The notes below the pieces were generated by a model. It was not told the origin of the DNA. It saw only the letters and a program-made list of their open reading frames with translations, and did not search any database. 64,000 nt of DNA from Streptomyces sp. (GTDB taxonomy: Bacteria; Actinomycetota; Actinomycetes; Streptomycetales; Streptomycetaceae): positions 16,763 to 80,762 of the forward strand of contig NZ_JAEKKT010000208.1 in assembly GCF_019510245.1 (NCBI RefSeq). Direction: 5' to 3'. The translations under genes and the position numbers were made by a program. Below, one piece after another: positions 23,754 to 31,974 of the stretch (position 1 is the first letter of the stretch; every line of letters begins with the position of its first letter).

Positions 23754-25712
23754 TCAGCGGATGGTGATGGTGATCGTGGACCCCTTGGGCGCCTGCTCGC
23801 CGGCGTCCACCGACTGCTTCCTCACGGTGTCGCCGAACAGCCCGAGCAGCCCGCGGTCCTCCTTGACCTGGAAGCCGGACTGTTCCAGCAGCTTGGTCGC
23901 GGCGTCGACATCGGCCCCGACCACGTTCGGCACCTCGACCAGCTCCGGGCCCTTGGACAGCGTCAGCGTCACGGTGTCGCCCTCGGCGGCCTGGGCGTCG
24001 CCCGCCGGGGTCTGCCGGGCGACCTGGCCCTGGTCGTACTCGGAGTTGACCTCGGTGGCGGACACCGTCACCTTCAGCCCGGCCTCCTGGAGCTGCTGCC
24101 GGGCGTCGTCCAGGTCGTCGCCGGTGACGTCCGGGACGTCGACCGCGGCGCCCTTGCTGACGACGAGCGCGATCGCGGTCCCCGCGTGCCGCTTGCTCCC
24201 GGCCCCCGGATCGGTCGAGATGACCGAATTCTTGGGCACGTCCTCACTGAACTCCCGGGTCACCATGCCCGGTTCGAGCCCGTCGGCGGTCAGCAGCAGC
24301 TTGGCCCTGGCCAGCGTCCGTCCCTGCACGTCCGGCACGTTCACCGTCTCGGGGCCGTCCGAGATGGTGAGCTTCACCGAGTCGTTGCTGCGGATGCGCT
24401 TGCCGGCCGCGGGGTCGGTGCTGATCACCGTGCCGCGCTTCACCGTGTCGCTGTAGGCGTGCTCGACCGACCCGACGTCTAGCCCGGCCTCCTTCAGCCG
24501 CGCGGTGGCCTCGGCCTCGGTCTTCGACAGCAGCGGCGGGACCTTGGTGAACTGCCCGGAGTTGATGTACCAGACGCCGGCGCCGGCACCGAGGACGATC
24601 AGTACCGCGACGACGAGCGACACCAGTCCGCGCCGGGACCGACGGCCCCCGCGCCGCCGGTCGGATGGGGGTGCCCCCGCGCGAGCGAAGCCGAGCGTGG
24701 GGGAGGGCGTCGCCTCGAACCTGCTGGTGAGCAGCACCCCCTCGTCCTCCTCGTTGACGGGCAGCGGCCGGGGAACGGTCAGCGACCGGGGTATGACGCT
24801 CGTCCGGTCCTCGCCGATGTCGTGCGCCTGGGCCAGCGCCTGCGGCGGTACGGCGTCCAGCTGCTCGGCACGGAGCGCGCTCCGCGTCTCCCGCAGCAGG
24901 GCGAGCAGCGCGACGGCGTCGTGCGGCCGGACCCCGGGATCCCGGGCGGTGCCACGGGCGACCAGCTCGTCCAGCTCGTGGGCCAGACCCGGCACCACGG
25001 CGGACGGCGCCGGCACGTCCTCGTGCAGGTGCTTGTAGAGGATCACCGCGGGTGAGTCCGAGTCGTGCGGCTTCCGCCCGGTGAGCATCTCGTACAGCAC
25101 GACCCCGCACGCGTACACGTCGACGCGCGGATCGGCGGCCCCGCTCTCCACCTGCTCGGGCGCGAGGTACGACACGGTGCCGAGCACGGCGCCGGTCGTA
25201 CTGGTGACCGAGTCCACGGAGCGCACGAGACCGAAGTCCGCGACCTTGACCCGGCCGTCGTCCCCTATCAACACGTTCTCGGGCTTCATGTCCCGGTGCA
25301 CGAACCCGGCCCGGTGCGCGGCGCCCAGCGCGGCCAGCACCGGCTCCAGGATGTCCAGCGCGGCCCGCGGCTGCAGCGCGCCGCGCTGGACCAGCACGTC
25401 CCGCAGGGTGCAGCCGGCGACGTACTCCATGGCGAGATACACGTACGACCGGTCGGCGCCCTGGTCGAAGACCTGGACGACATTGGGGTGGGCCAGCCGG
25501 GCGACCGACTTGGCCTCCCGGATGAACCTGTCGACGAAGGACGCGTCGGCGGCGAGCGCCGGGTGCATCACCTTCAGCGCGAGGATCCGGTCCAGCCGGA
25601 TGTCCAGGGCCCGGTAGACCGTGGCCATCCCGCCGACGGCGATCCGCGCGTCGACGCGATACCGGCCGTCGAGCACCTGCCCGACAAGGGGGTCCTGAAG
25701 GGTCGTATCCAC
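23754..25712 (-). CDS. PASTA-domain Ser/Thr protein kinase (PknB/PknL-like)
   Basis: This 652-residue membrane kinase has a cytoplasmic Hanks-type domain at residues 18-280 with AVGGMA glycine loop, Lys47, HRD 139-141 and DFG 159-161. A linker, one membrane helix at about 363-383 and four extracellular PASTA repeats (about 390-652) follow. PASTA domains bind peptidoglycan fragments or lipid II and activate the kinase. Linker residues 336-351 (PSPTLGFARAGAPPSD) are the in-frame translation of a short genomic repeat (24667-24705). GTG 25712 lacks a ribosome site; TACACT ends 6 nt upstream. Proximity to an Rv2175c-like gene and the dcw cluster parallels M. tuberculosis pknL. Confidence 0.92.
   Translation of the reverse strand: MDTTLQDPLVGQVLDGRYRVDARIAVGGMATVYRALDIRLDRILALKVMHPALAADASFVDRFIREAKSVARLAHPNVVQVFDQGADRSYVYLAMEYVAGCTLRDVLVQRGALQPRAALDILEPVLAALGAAHRAGFVHRDMKPENVLIGDDGRVKVADFGLVRSVDSVTSTTGAVLGTVSYLAPEQVESGAADPRVDVYACGVVLYEMLTGRKPHDSDSPAVILYKHLHEDVPAPSAVVPGLAHELDELVARGTARDPGVRPHDAVALLALLRETRSALRAEQLDAVPPQALAQAHDIGEDRTSVIPRSLTVPRPLPVNEEDEGVLLTSRFEATPSPTLGFARAGAPPSDRRRGGRRSRRGLVSLVVAVLIVLGAGAGVWYINSGQFTKVPPLLSKTEAEATARLKEAGLDVGSVEHAYSDTVKRGTVISTDPAAGKRIRSNDSVKLTISDGPETVNVPDVQGRTLARAKLLLTADGLEPGMVTREFSEDVPKNSVISTDPGAGSKRHAGTAIALVVSKGAAVDVPDVTGDDLDDARQQLQEAGLKVTVSATEVNSEYDQGQVARQTPAGDAQAAEGDTVTLTLSKGPELVEVPNVVGADVDAATKLLEQSGFQVKEDRGLLGLFGDTVRKQSVDAGEQAPKGSTITITIR
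24667..24705 (+). repeat. GGGGG-bounded palindromic repeat embedded in the kinase coding region
   Basis: GGGGGTGCCCCC is followed by GCGCGAGCGAAGCCGAGCG and TGGGGGAG. Almost the same 40 bp occurs in noncoding DNA at 41648-41688. Here it is read on the minus strand in frame within the kinase linker. Confidence 0.85.
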
Positions 25713-25826
25713 CCGGCGAGTGTACGAGCACCGGCTGACACCCCCACAGGTGAGACCGCTTTCCCCTGGGGACTGCAGCGCACCTGTGACGCTTCACACC
25801 CGCCCGAAACACCCCATTGCCTTCTC

Positions 25827-25909
25827 CCCCCTCCCCGCAGCCGCCGACGGCGCTCGGCCCTGGGCATGCTTTCTGCCCCCTCCCCGCAGCCGCCGACGGC
25901 GCTCGGCCC
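25827..25909. repeat. 34-bp direct duplication upstream of the kinase gene
   Basis: Two identical 34-bp units (25827-25860 and 25876-25909), each beginning CCCCCTCCCCGCAGCCGCCG, lie 49 bp apart between the thiG stop and the kinase start. The remaining 275-bp gap shows no open frame with coding character. The nearby TACACT box belongs to the kinase. Confidence 0.88.
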
Positions 25910-25987
25910 CCACGGGAGAGTCCCGCTTCTCAGCAGACGGATTCGGGCGGTGCGTGGGTGGGAGAGCAGATGGGAGCGGACCGGCGC

Positions 25988-26782
25988 TCAGAACGCAGGG
26001 CGCTCGGGGTCCAGCACGGCCAGGCCCTCCGCGGGAGACGACGCCTCCGCGAGGTACCGGCGGGGAATCCGCCCCGCCAGCCGGGCCAGCCGCCCCGCCT
26101 CCACCCCGGCCCGCATGGCGTGAGCCATCCGCTCGGGATCCTGCGCCCGCGTCACCGCCGACGCCAGCATCACCCCCGCGCACCCCAGCTCCATCGCCAG
26201 CGCCACGTCCGACGCCGTACCGGCCCCCGCGTCCAGGATCACCGGCACGCGCGCGTGCTCGACGATCAGCTGGAAGTTGTGCGGGTTGCGGATCCCGAGC
26301 CCGGACCCGATCGGCGACCCGAGCGGCATCACCGCGGCGCACCCCACCTCCTCCAGCCTCCGAGCCAGCACCGGATCGTCGTTCGTGTACGGCAGCACCG
26401 TGAACCCGTCGTCCACCAGCGTCTCCGCCGCGTCAAGGAGCTCGACCGGATCGGGGAACAAGGTCCGCTCGTCGGCGATGACCTCCAGCTTGACCAGCGA
26501 GGTCCCCAGCGCCTCCCGCGCCAGCCGGGCGGTCAGCACGGCCTCCCCGGCGGTGTGGCACCCCGCCGTGTTCGGCAGCACCCGGATCCCGAGCCGGTCG
26601 AGCACCGACAGCACGGACCCCCGTACCCCCGGATCCACCCGCCGCATCGCGACCGTGGTCAGCTCGGTCCCGGACGCGACGAGCGCCCGTTCCAGCACCT
26701 CCAGGCTGGGCGCACCCCCGGTACCCATGATCAGCCGGGACGAGAACGTCGTACCCCCGAGGACGAAGGGATCGTCGGCCAC
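25988..26782 (-). CDS. thiG: Thiazole synthase ThiG
   Basis: This 264-residue TIM-barrel enzyme forms the thiazole phosphate moiety of thiamine from deoxyxylulose 5-phosphate, dehydroglycine and ThiS thiocarboxylate. The active-site Lys lies in LVKLEVI, and the phosphate-binding GTASDVA and MGTGG segments are typical. GTG 26782 has GGAGG about 9 nt upstream and follows thiS by 5 bp. It is the last gene of the thiO-thiS-thiG operon controlled by the TPP riboswitch at 28181. The Gly oxidase ThiO supplies the glycine imine, as in Bacillus. Confidence 0.95.
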   Translation of the reverse strand: MADDPFVLGGTTFSSRLIMGTGGAPSLEVLERALVASGTELTTVAMRRVDPGVRGSVLSVLDRLGIRVLPNTAGCHTAGEAVLTARLAREALGTSLVKLEVIADERTLFPDPVELLDAAETLVDDGFTVLPYTNDDPVLARRLEEVGCAAVMPLGSPIGSGLGIRNPHNFQLIVEHARVPVILDAGAGTASDVALAMELGCAGVMLASAVTRAQDPERMAHAMRAGVEAGRLARLAGRIPRRYLAEASSPAEGLAVLDPERPAF

Positions 26783-26787
26783 GGTGC

Positions 26788-27000
26788 TCAGCCTCCCTGC
26801 ACGGCGGTCAGGACTTCCACCCGGTCACCGTCGGCGAGCCCGGTCGTCGCCCACTGCCCGCGCGGTACCACGGTCTCGTTGACGGCCGCGGCCACCCCGG
26901 AGGGCGCCGCCGTGAGGGACCGTACGAGCGAGTCGAGAGCGGTGCCCGGGGCGATCTCCCGGCGCTCCCCGTTGACGGAGATGGTGACGGAGATGTTCAT
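26788..27000 (-). CDS. thiS: Sulfur carrier protein ThiS
   Basis: This 70-residue ubiquitin-like protein ends in the diagnostic Gly-Gly, which is adenylated and converted to a thiocarboxylate that donates sulfur to ThiG. The beta-grasp pattern (MNISVTISVNGERREI at the start, GDRVEVLTAVQGG at the end) is clear. Its ATG 27000 overlaps the thiO stop by 4 nt (ATGA), so translation is coupled, and thiG follows after 5 bp. No thiF is present in this window. Confidence 0.95.
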   Translation of the reverse strand: MNISVTISVNGERREIAPGTALDSLVRSLTAAPSGVAAAVNETVVPRGQWATTGLADGDRVEVLTAVQGG

Positions 27001-28166
27001 GCGGTCTGCTCCACAAGTACGTCGGGAACGGGGCCGAATCGCCTCGGCGTGAACGGACGGGCCTCCACCGGCACCTCGCCGCCGGCCAGCAGCTCCGCCA
27101 TCACGTCTCCGGTGACGGGCGTGAGCAGCACCCCGTTGCGGTAGTGCCCGGTGGCCAGCAGCAGCCCGTCGAGGCGGGTCGGCCCGAGCAGCGGCGCGTT
27201 GTCGGGGGAGCCGGGGCGCAGTCCGGCCCGGGTCTCGGTCAGGGGCAGCTCGGTGATCCCGGGCACCAGCTCGTGCGCGTCGCGCAGCAGCTCGTACACC
27301 CCGCCCGCCGTGACGGTCGTGTCCCAGCCCAGCTCCTCGCTGGTCGCGCCGACGACCAGCTCGCCGTTCTCCCGGGGCACCAGGTAGACGTTCCCGCCGC
27401 GCACCACGGCCCGTACGGTCCGGCTGAGGAACGGCGCGTACCGGGCGGGCACGGTCAGCCGCAGCACCTGCCCCTTCACCGGCCGTACCGGCGGCAGCAC
27501 GTCCTCGGGCACGCCCGCCAGCCGCCCGCTCAGGCTGCCGCCCGCGAGCACCACCTGGCCGGCGCCCAGCGCCTCACCCGCACGGGTGAGGACACCGACG
27601 GCCCGTTCCCGCACCACGTCCAGGCGCTCGGCCCAGTCGCGGTGGAACACCACCCCGGCCCGCTCGCACGCGGCCACCAGGGCGGCCGCCAGCCGGCGCG
27701 GGTCGATCTGGTGGTCGCCGTCGGCCCGTAGCCCGCCGCGCACACCCGGTGCGAGCATCGGCTCCAGGCGCCGGCACTCCCGCCCGGACAGCCATTCGGA
27801 CTCCAGGCCCGACTGCTGCTGGAGCGCGTGCAGCTCGCGCAGATGGGCGCGGTCGTCGGCGTCCAGCGCGACCGCCAGGGTGCCGCAGCGCCGGTAGCCG
27901 AGGTCGTGGCCGGTGAGCTCGGTCAGCTCGGCGGCGAAGTCGGGATAGCGGCGCGCGGAGGCCAGGTTGAGCCCCAGCAGGGTCTGCTCGCCGTAGTGCA
28001 GCTCGGTGACGGCGGCCAGCATCCCCGCCGCGACCTGCGCGGCACCGCCGCCGGGCCCGGGGTCGGCCACGGTGACGGCGAGCCCGCGCTGGGCCGCCCG
28101 CCAGGCCGTGACCAGGCCGATGATCCCGCCCCCGATGACGAGGACGTCGGACGTACGTGAGGACAT
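26997..28166 (-). CDS. thiO: Glycine oxidase ThiO
   Basis: This 389-residue DAAO-family flavoenzyme oxidises glycine to iminoglycine for thiazole synthesis. The N-terminal dinucleotide motif VIGGGIIGLVTAWRAA and the C-terminal GHYRNGVLLTP, which contacts FAD and glycine, are both present. The first gene of the thiO-thiS-thiG operon, it starts at ATG 28166. Its GGAGGGG ribosome site is about 12 nt upstream, and lies at the 3' edge of the TPP riboswitch, so ligand binding could hide it. Confidence 0.93.
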   Translation of the reverse strand: MSSRTSDVLVIGGGIIGLVTAWRAAQRGLAVTVADPGPGGGAAQVAAGMLAAVTELHYGEQTLLGLNLASARRYPDFAAELTELTGHDLGYRRCGTLAVALDADDRAHLRELHALQQQSGLESEWLSGRECRRLEPMLAPGVRGGLRADGDHQIDPRRLAAALVAACERAGVVFHRDWAERLDVVRERAVGVLTRAGEALGAGQVVLAGGSLSGRLAGVPEDVLPPVRPVKGQVLRLTVPARYAPFLSRTVRAVVRGGNVYLVPRENGELVVGATSEELGWDTTVTAGGVYELLRDAHELVPGITELPLTETRAGLRPGSPDNAPLLGPTRLDGLLLATGHYRNGVLLTPVTGDVMAELLAGGEVPVEARPFTPRRFGPVPDVLVEQTA

Positions 28167-28180
28167 GGGCGTCCAGCCCC

Positions 28181-28265
28181 TCCCTTCGCCGGCATGACCC
28201 GGATCAGGTTCGTACGGTCGGAGGCCGCCAGCCTCCCTCTCAGCCCGGTGCGTCCGGGCTCCCGC
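28181..28265 (-). promoter_or_regulatory. TPP riboswitch (THI element) controlling thiOSG
   Basis: On the minus strand the element has the pyrimidine-sensing block GGGCTGAGAGGGAGG and the downstream block GAACCTGATCCGGGTCATGC, ending in CGGCGAAGGGA. These are the conserved TPP aptamer sequences. The ribosome site of thiO overlaps the 3' end. A TAGGGT -10 candidate lies at 28281-28286 (minus), which would start transcription just before the aptamer. Confidence 0.95.
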
Positions 28266-28451
28266 GTGTGCTTCCCCGCCACCCTAGCCCGCGGTGCTGT
28301 GCCCCGGTAAGACGGCCTCGGACGGCGCTGGTGACGGCGCCGGTGACGGCGCCAGGGACAGTGCTTGGACAGTGCTGTGGAACAGGTCACTCGCCACGAC
28401 CCCTGACTGACTCTTTGTCAGTTGTCTATCGTTCTTGTCTATGGTGATCAG

Positions 28452-29684
28452 GTGAGCGAGCAGACGCAGCGACGGAGCACGTCACAGACGCGGCGCGTGG
28501 TCGTGGTGGGCGCGGGGATGGCCGGGGTGCAGACCGCCGTCGCCCTGCGCGAGCAGGGGTTCACCGGGACCGTCACGCTGATCGGCGCCGAGCCGCACCA
28601 GCCGTACGACCGGCCGCCGCTCTCCAAGGCCGTGCTGCTCGGCAAGTCGGAGGGCTCCGCCTTCGAGGTGGACTTCGGGGCGCTCGGCATCGAGCTGGCG
28701 CTCGGCCGCGAGGCCCTCGGCGTGCGCACCGCCGACCACGAGCTGGACACAGAGGCCGGACCGGTGCCGTACGACGTCCTGGTCCTCGCCACCGGCGCCG
28801 AACCGATCACGCTGCCCGGCACCCAGGGCGTGCCCGGCGTCCATCTGCTGCGCACCCTGGACGACGCCGAGCGGCTGCGGCCCGTGCTCGCCCGGCAGCA
28901 CGACATCGTGGTGGTCGGCGCGGGCTGGATCGGCGCGGAGTTCGCCACCGCCGCCCGCGAGGCCGGCTGCGCGGTCACCGTGGTCGAGGCCGCCGACCGC
29001 CCCCTCGCGGGAGCGCTCCCCGCCGAGGTCGCCGCGCCGATGGCCGCCTGGTACGCGGACAGCGGCACCGACCTGCGTACCCACGCGCGCGTGGCAGGCG
29101 TCGAGCCCGGCGCGGTGGTGCTCGACGACGGCTCGCGGCTGCCCGCGGGCGCCGTCGTGGTCGGCATCGGCGCCCGCCCCGCCACCGGCTGGCTGGCCGG
29201 CTCGGGCATCGAGCTGGGCCCGCACCGCGAGGTGCTCGCCGACGACCGCCTGCGCACCACCGCCCCCGACGTCTACGCGGTCGGCGACTGCGCGTCCTTC
29301 CCGTCCGGCCGCTACGGCGAGCGCCTCCTCGTCCACCACTGGGACAACGCCCTCCAGGGCCCGCGCACGGTCGCCGCCAACATCCTCGGCGAGACCGACG
29401 CCGTCTACGACCCGGTCCCGTATTTCTGGTCCGAACAGTTCGGCCGCTTCGTCCAGTACGCCGGCCACCACGCCGCCGCCGACCGGCTGGTCTGGCGTGG
29501 CGACCCGACCGGCCCGTCCTGGAGCGTCTGCTGGCTCCGCGAGACCCGCCTGGTCGCCCTGTTGGCGGTAGGCCGCCCCCGCGACCTGGCCCAGGGCCGC
29601 CGCCTGATCGAGGCAGGCCGTCAGATGGACCCGGAGGCCTTGTCCGACCCGGGGAAACCGCTCAAGAACGCCACGACCACGTGA
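28452..29684 (+). CDS. FAD-dependent ferredoxin/rubredoxin reductase-like oxidoreductase
   Basis: This 410-residue protein is a pyridine nucleotide-disulfide type reductase of the kind that passes electrons from NAD(P)H to ferredoxin or putidaredoxin. The FAD motif VVVVGAGMAGVQTAVALRE, the NAD(P) motif IVVVGAGWIGAEFATAARE and the second FAD motif DVYAVGDCASF are complete, with a C-terminal reductase domain (PYFWSEQFGRFVQYAG). There is no active-site Cys pair. GTG 28452 has no ribosome site, and TATGGT ends 6 nt upstream. The electron acceptor is not evident: no ferredoxin or P450 gene is adjacent. Confidence 0.87.
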   Translation: MSEQTQRRSTSQTRRVVVVGAGMAGVQTAVALREQGFTGTVTLIGAEPHQPYDRPPLSKAVLLGKSEGSAFEVDFGALGIELALGREALGVRTADHELDTEAGPVPYDVLVLATGAEPITLPGTQGVPGVHLLRTLDDAERLRPVLARQHDIVVVGAGWIGAEFATAAREAGCAVTVVEAADRPLAGALPAEVAAPMAAWYADSGTDLRTHARVAGVEPGAVVLDDGSRLPAGAVVVGIGARPATGWLAGSGIELGPHREVLADDRLRTTAPDVYAVGDCASFPSGRYGERLLVHHWDNALQGPRTVAANILGETDAVYDPVPYFWSEQFGRFVQYAGHHAAADRLVWRGDPTGPSWSVCWLRETRLVALLAVGRPRDLAQGRRLIEAGRQMDPEALSDPGKPLKNATTT

Positions 29685-29702
29685 AAGCGCACTGAGAGGA
29701 AC

Positions 29703-29745
29703 GCGCCCCAAAGGGGCGCGGGGAACTGCGCGACCAGCCCCCACC
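29703..29745 (-). repeat. Short Streptomyces 3'-end repeat, core form (reverse orientation)
   Basis: GCGCCCC-AAA-GGGGCGC is followed by GGGGAACTGCGCGACCAGCC, the minus-strand version of the core seen at 2984. It begins 18 bp after the reductase stop codon and probably terminates it. Confidence 0.78.
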
Positions 29746-29806
29746 GCGCCGCACCCGAACAACGACCCATCGCGGCCCACCCAGCGGAGCGCCTACCCTT
29801 GACCCC

Positions 29807-30172
29807 GTGACCGAGATTGACGCAAAGATCGATGCTCTCGTCCCCGCCTGGCTCACCCTCCCCGACATCGCAGAGATGATGGACGTCGAGGTGACGCGCG
29901 TGCGGCAGCTGGTCAAGGAGGGCCAGCTCATCGCCGTCCGCCGCGGTGAGAACAGGGCACTGCACGTCCCCGCCGCCTTCATCGACGGGGACAAGGTCGT
30001 CAAGGGCCTGTCTGGGACCCTGACGCTCCTGCGGGACGACGGCTTCACGGACGAAGAGATGCTGGAGTGGCTCTTCACTCCGGACGCGACCCTGCCCGGC
30101 ACTCCCGCGCAGGCGCTCAGCGAGAATCGCGGCACGGAGGTGAAGCGCCGCGCCCAGGCGCTCGCCGTCTGA
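29807..30172 (+). CDS. Rv2175c-family winged-helix DNA-binding protein
   Basis: This 121-residue protein has an N-terminal helix-turn-helix (LTLPDIAEMMDVEVTRVRQL) with a wing (GQLIAVRRGENRALHV). The C-terminal helical domain is also conserved in M. tuberculosis Rv2175c, a DNA-binding substrate of the kinase PknL. GTG 29807 has no ribosome site; TACCCT at 29794-29799 is 7 nt upstream. A PASTA kinase lies 4 kb away, so the kinase-substrate pair may be conserved though separated by thiOSG and a reductase. Its DNA targets are unknown. Confidence 0.85.
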   Translation: MTEIDAKIDALVPAWLTLPDIAEMMDVEVTRVRQLVKEGQLIAVRRGENRALHVPAAFIDGDKVVKGLSGTLTLLRDDGFTDEEMLEWLFTPDATLPGTPAQALSENRGTEVKRRAQALAV

Positions 30173-30205
30173 GGCAGCCAGTACCGACACCACGGGGGAT
30201 CACCG

Positions 30206-30853
30206 ATGACCGACACCGCCCGCGCCCGGCTGGCCGACGCCCGGCTCTACCTGTGCACGGACGCCCGTAAGGAGCAGGGCGACCTAGCCGGGTTCCTGGA
30301 CGCGGTCCTGGCGGGCGGTGTCGACATCGTGCAGCTGCGCGACAAGGGCATGGAAGCCGCCGAGGAGCTGGAGCACCTCGCCGTGTTCGCCGACGCCTGC
30401 GCCCGGCACGGCAAGCTGCTCGCGGTCAACGACCGCGCGGACGTGGCCCACGCGGCCGGCGCCGACGTGCTCCACCTCGGCCAGGGTGACCTGCCGGTCC
30501 CGGCCGCGCGGGCGATCCTCGGCCCGGACGTCCTGATCGGCCGTTCCACGCACGCCGAGTCCGAGGCCGCCGCGGCCGCCGTGCAGGACGGCGTGGACTA
30601 CTTCTGCACCGGCCCCTGCTGGCCCACCCCCACCAAGCCCGGCCGCCCCGCCCCCGGCCTCGACCTGGTGCGGTACACCGCCGCCCTGGGCACCGACCGC
30701 CCCTGGTTCGCCATCGGCGGCATCGACCTCGGCAACCTCGACCAGGTGCTGGACGCGGGCGCCCGCAGAGTGGTCGTGGTCCGCGCGCTCACCGCGGCCG
30801 ACGACCCCGGCGCGGCGGCGGCCGAGTTCGCGAAGCGGCTGCGGTCGCTGTAG
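30206..30853 (+). CDS. thiE: Thiamine-phosphate synthase ThiE
   Basis: This 215-residue TIM-barrel enzyme joins the pyrimidine and thiazole phosphates to thiamine monophosphate. Diphosphate- and thiazole-binding motifs are present: QLRDKGM, VNDRADVAHAAGAD, HLGQGDLPV, RSTHAESEA, TGPCWPTPTKPG and FAIGGI. GGGGGAT 6 nt upstream supports ATG 30206. It is not downstream of a visible TPP riboswitch, unlike thiOSG. It may be read through from the Rv2175c-like gene (33-bp gap). Confidence 0.93.
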   Translation: MTDTARARLADARLYLCTDARKEQGDLAGFLDAVLAGGVDIVQLRDKGMEAAEELEHLAVFADACARHGKLLAVNDRADVAHAAGADVLHLGQGDLPVPAARAILGPDVLIGRSTHAESEAAAAAVQDGVDYFCTGPCWPTPTKPGRPAPGLDLVRYTAALGTDRPWFAIGGIDLGNLDQVLDAGARRVVVVRALTAADDPGAAAAEFAKRLRSL

Positions 30854-30883
30854 CTGCGGCAGCTGGGCGTCCGACTGTCCGGC

Positions 30884-30912
30884 TGTCCGGAAACTTGTCC
30901 AGCATCCGGACA
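30884..30912. terminator. Inverted repeat after thiE
   Basis: TGTCCGGA (30884-30891) and TCCGGACA (30905-30912) are perfectly complementary across 13 nt, between thiE and the metF promoter. It may terminate thiE or be an operator for metF; the weak stem makes either uncertain. Confidence 0.45.
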
Positions 30913-30994
30913 TGGGGTCCGCAAGAGCTCGACAATTCCGGCAAATGTCCCGAGTGCGGTTGGGTGACGGGCCGCCCCTGACTAACCTGCGGGT

Positions 30995-31918
30995 ATGGCC
31001 CTCGGAACCGCATCCACCAGGACTGACCGCGCACGCACCGTGCGCGACATGCTCGCCGGCGGCAAGACCACGTACTCCTTCGAGTTCTCGGCGCCGAAGA
31101 CCCCGAAGGGCGAGCGGAACCTGTGGAGCGCGCTCCGGCGGGTCGAGGCGGTCGCCCCCGACTTCGTCTCGGTGACCTACGGCGCCGGCGGTTCCACCCG
31201 CGCGGGCACGGTCAAGGAGACCCAGCAGATCGTCGCGGACACCACGCTCACCCCGGTCGCGCACCTCACCGCGGTCGACCACTCCCTGGCCGAGCTGCGC
31301 AACATCATCGGCCAGTACGCGGACGCCGGGATCCGCAACATGCTCGCCGTGCGCGGCGACCCGCCCGGCGACCCGATGGGGGAGTGGGTGGCGCACCCGC
31401 AGGGGCTGACCTACGCGGCCGAACTCGTCCGTCTCATCAAGGAGTCGGGCGACTTCTGCGTGGGCGTCGCCGCCTTCCCGGAGATGCACCCGCGCTCCAG
31501 CGACTGGGACACCGACGTACGGCATTTCGTCGACAAGTGCCGCGCGGGCGCCGACTACGCCATCACGCAGATGTTCTTCCAGCCCGAGTCGTACCTTCGC
31601 CTTCGCGACCGGGTCGCCGCGGCCGGCTGCGAAACCCCGGTGATTCCGGAAATCCTGCCCGTCACCAGTGTGAAGATGCTGGAACGGCTGCCCAAACTCA
31701 GCAACGCGACCTTCCCGGACGCCCTGAAAGAGCGGATCCTCACAGCGAAAGACGATCCGGCGGCGGTACGCTCCATTGGCATCGAACATGCCACGGAGTT
31801 CTGCGCGCGGCTGCTGGCCGAAGGAGTGCCAGGACTGCACTTCATCACGCTCAACAGCTCCACGGCGACGCTGGAAATCTACGAGAACCTGGGCCTGCAC
31901 CATCCCCCGCAGGCCTAG
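30995..31918 (+). CDS. metF: Methylenetetrahydrofolate reductase
   Basis: This 307-residue flavoenzyme reduces methylene-THF to methyl-THF for methionine synthesis. The TIM-barrel start FEFSAPKTPKGE, the VTYGAGGSTR loop, AVRGDPPGDP and the FFQPESYLRLRD block are diagnostic. ATG 30995 is preceded by a strong leaderless promoter: TTGGGT (30960-30965), a 17-bp spacer and TAACCT (30983-30988) only 6 nt before the start. The M. tuberculosis neighbour Rv2172c is the counterpart in the same order. Confidence 0.92.
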   Translation: MALGTASTRTDRARTVRDMLAGGKTTYSFEFSAPKTPKGERNLWSALRRVEAVAPDFVSVTYGAGGSTRAGTVKETQQIVADTTLTPVAHLTAVDHSLAELRNIIGQYADAGIRNMLAVRGDPPGDPMGEWVAHPQGLTYAAELVRLIKESGDFCVGVAAFPEMHPRSSDWDTDVRHFVDKCRAGADYAITQMFFQPESYLRLRDRVAAAGCETPVIPEILPVTSVKMLERLPKLSNATFPDALKERILTAKDDPAAVRSIGIEHATEFCARLLAEGVPGLHFITLNSSTATLEIYENLGLHHPPQA

Positions 31919-31974
31919 ACCGGCCGCACCGGAGTACGACACACTGCGTAGCGGGCACAGGGAGAGGGGCGTAC

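Noticed and set aside
24667..24705. Repeat in the kinase as a frameshift or assembly error
   Set aside because: The kinase frame is maintained on both sides and the linker tolerates extra residues, so an in-frame insert is more likely.
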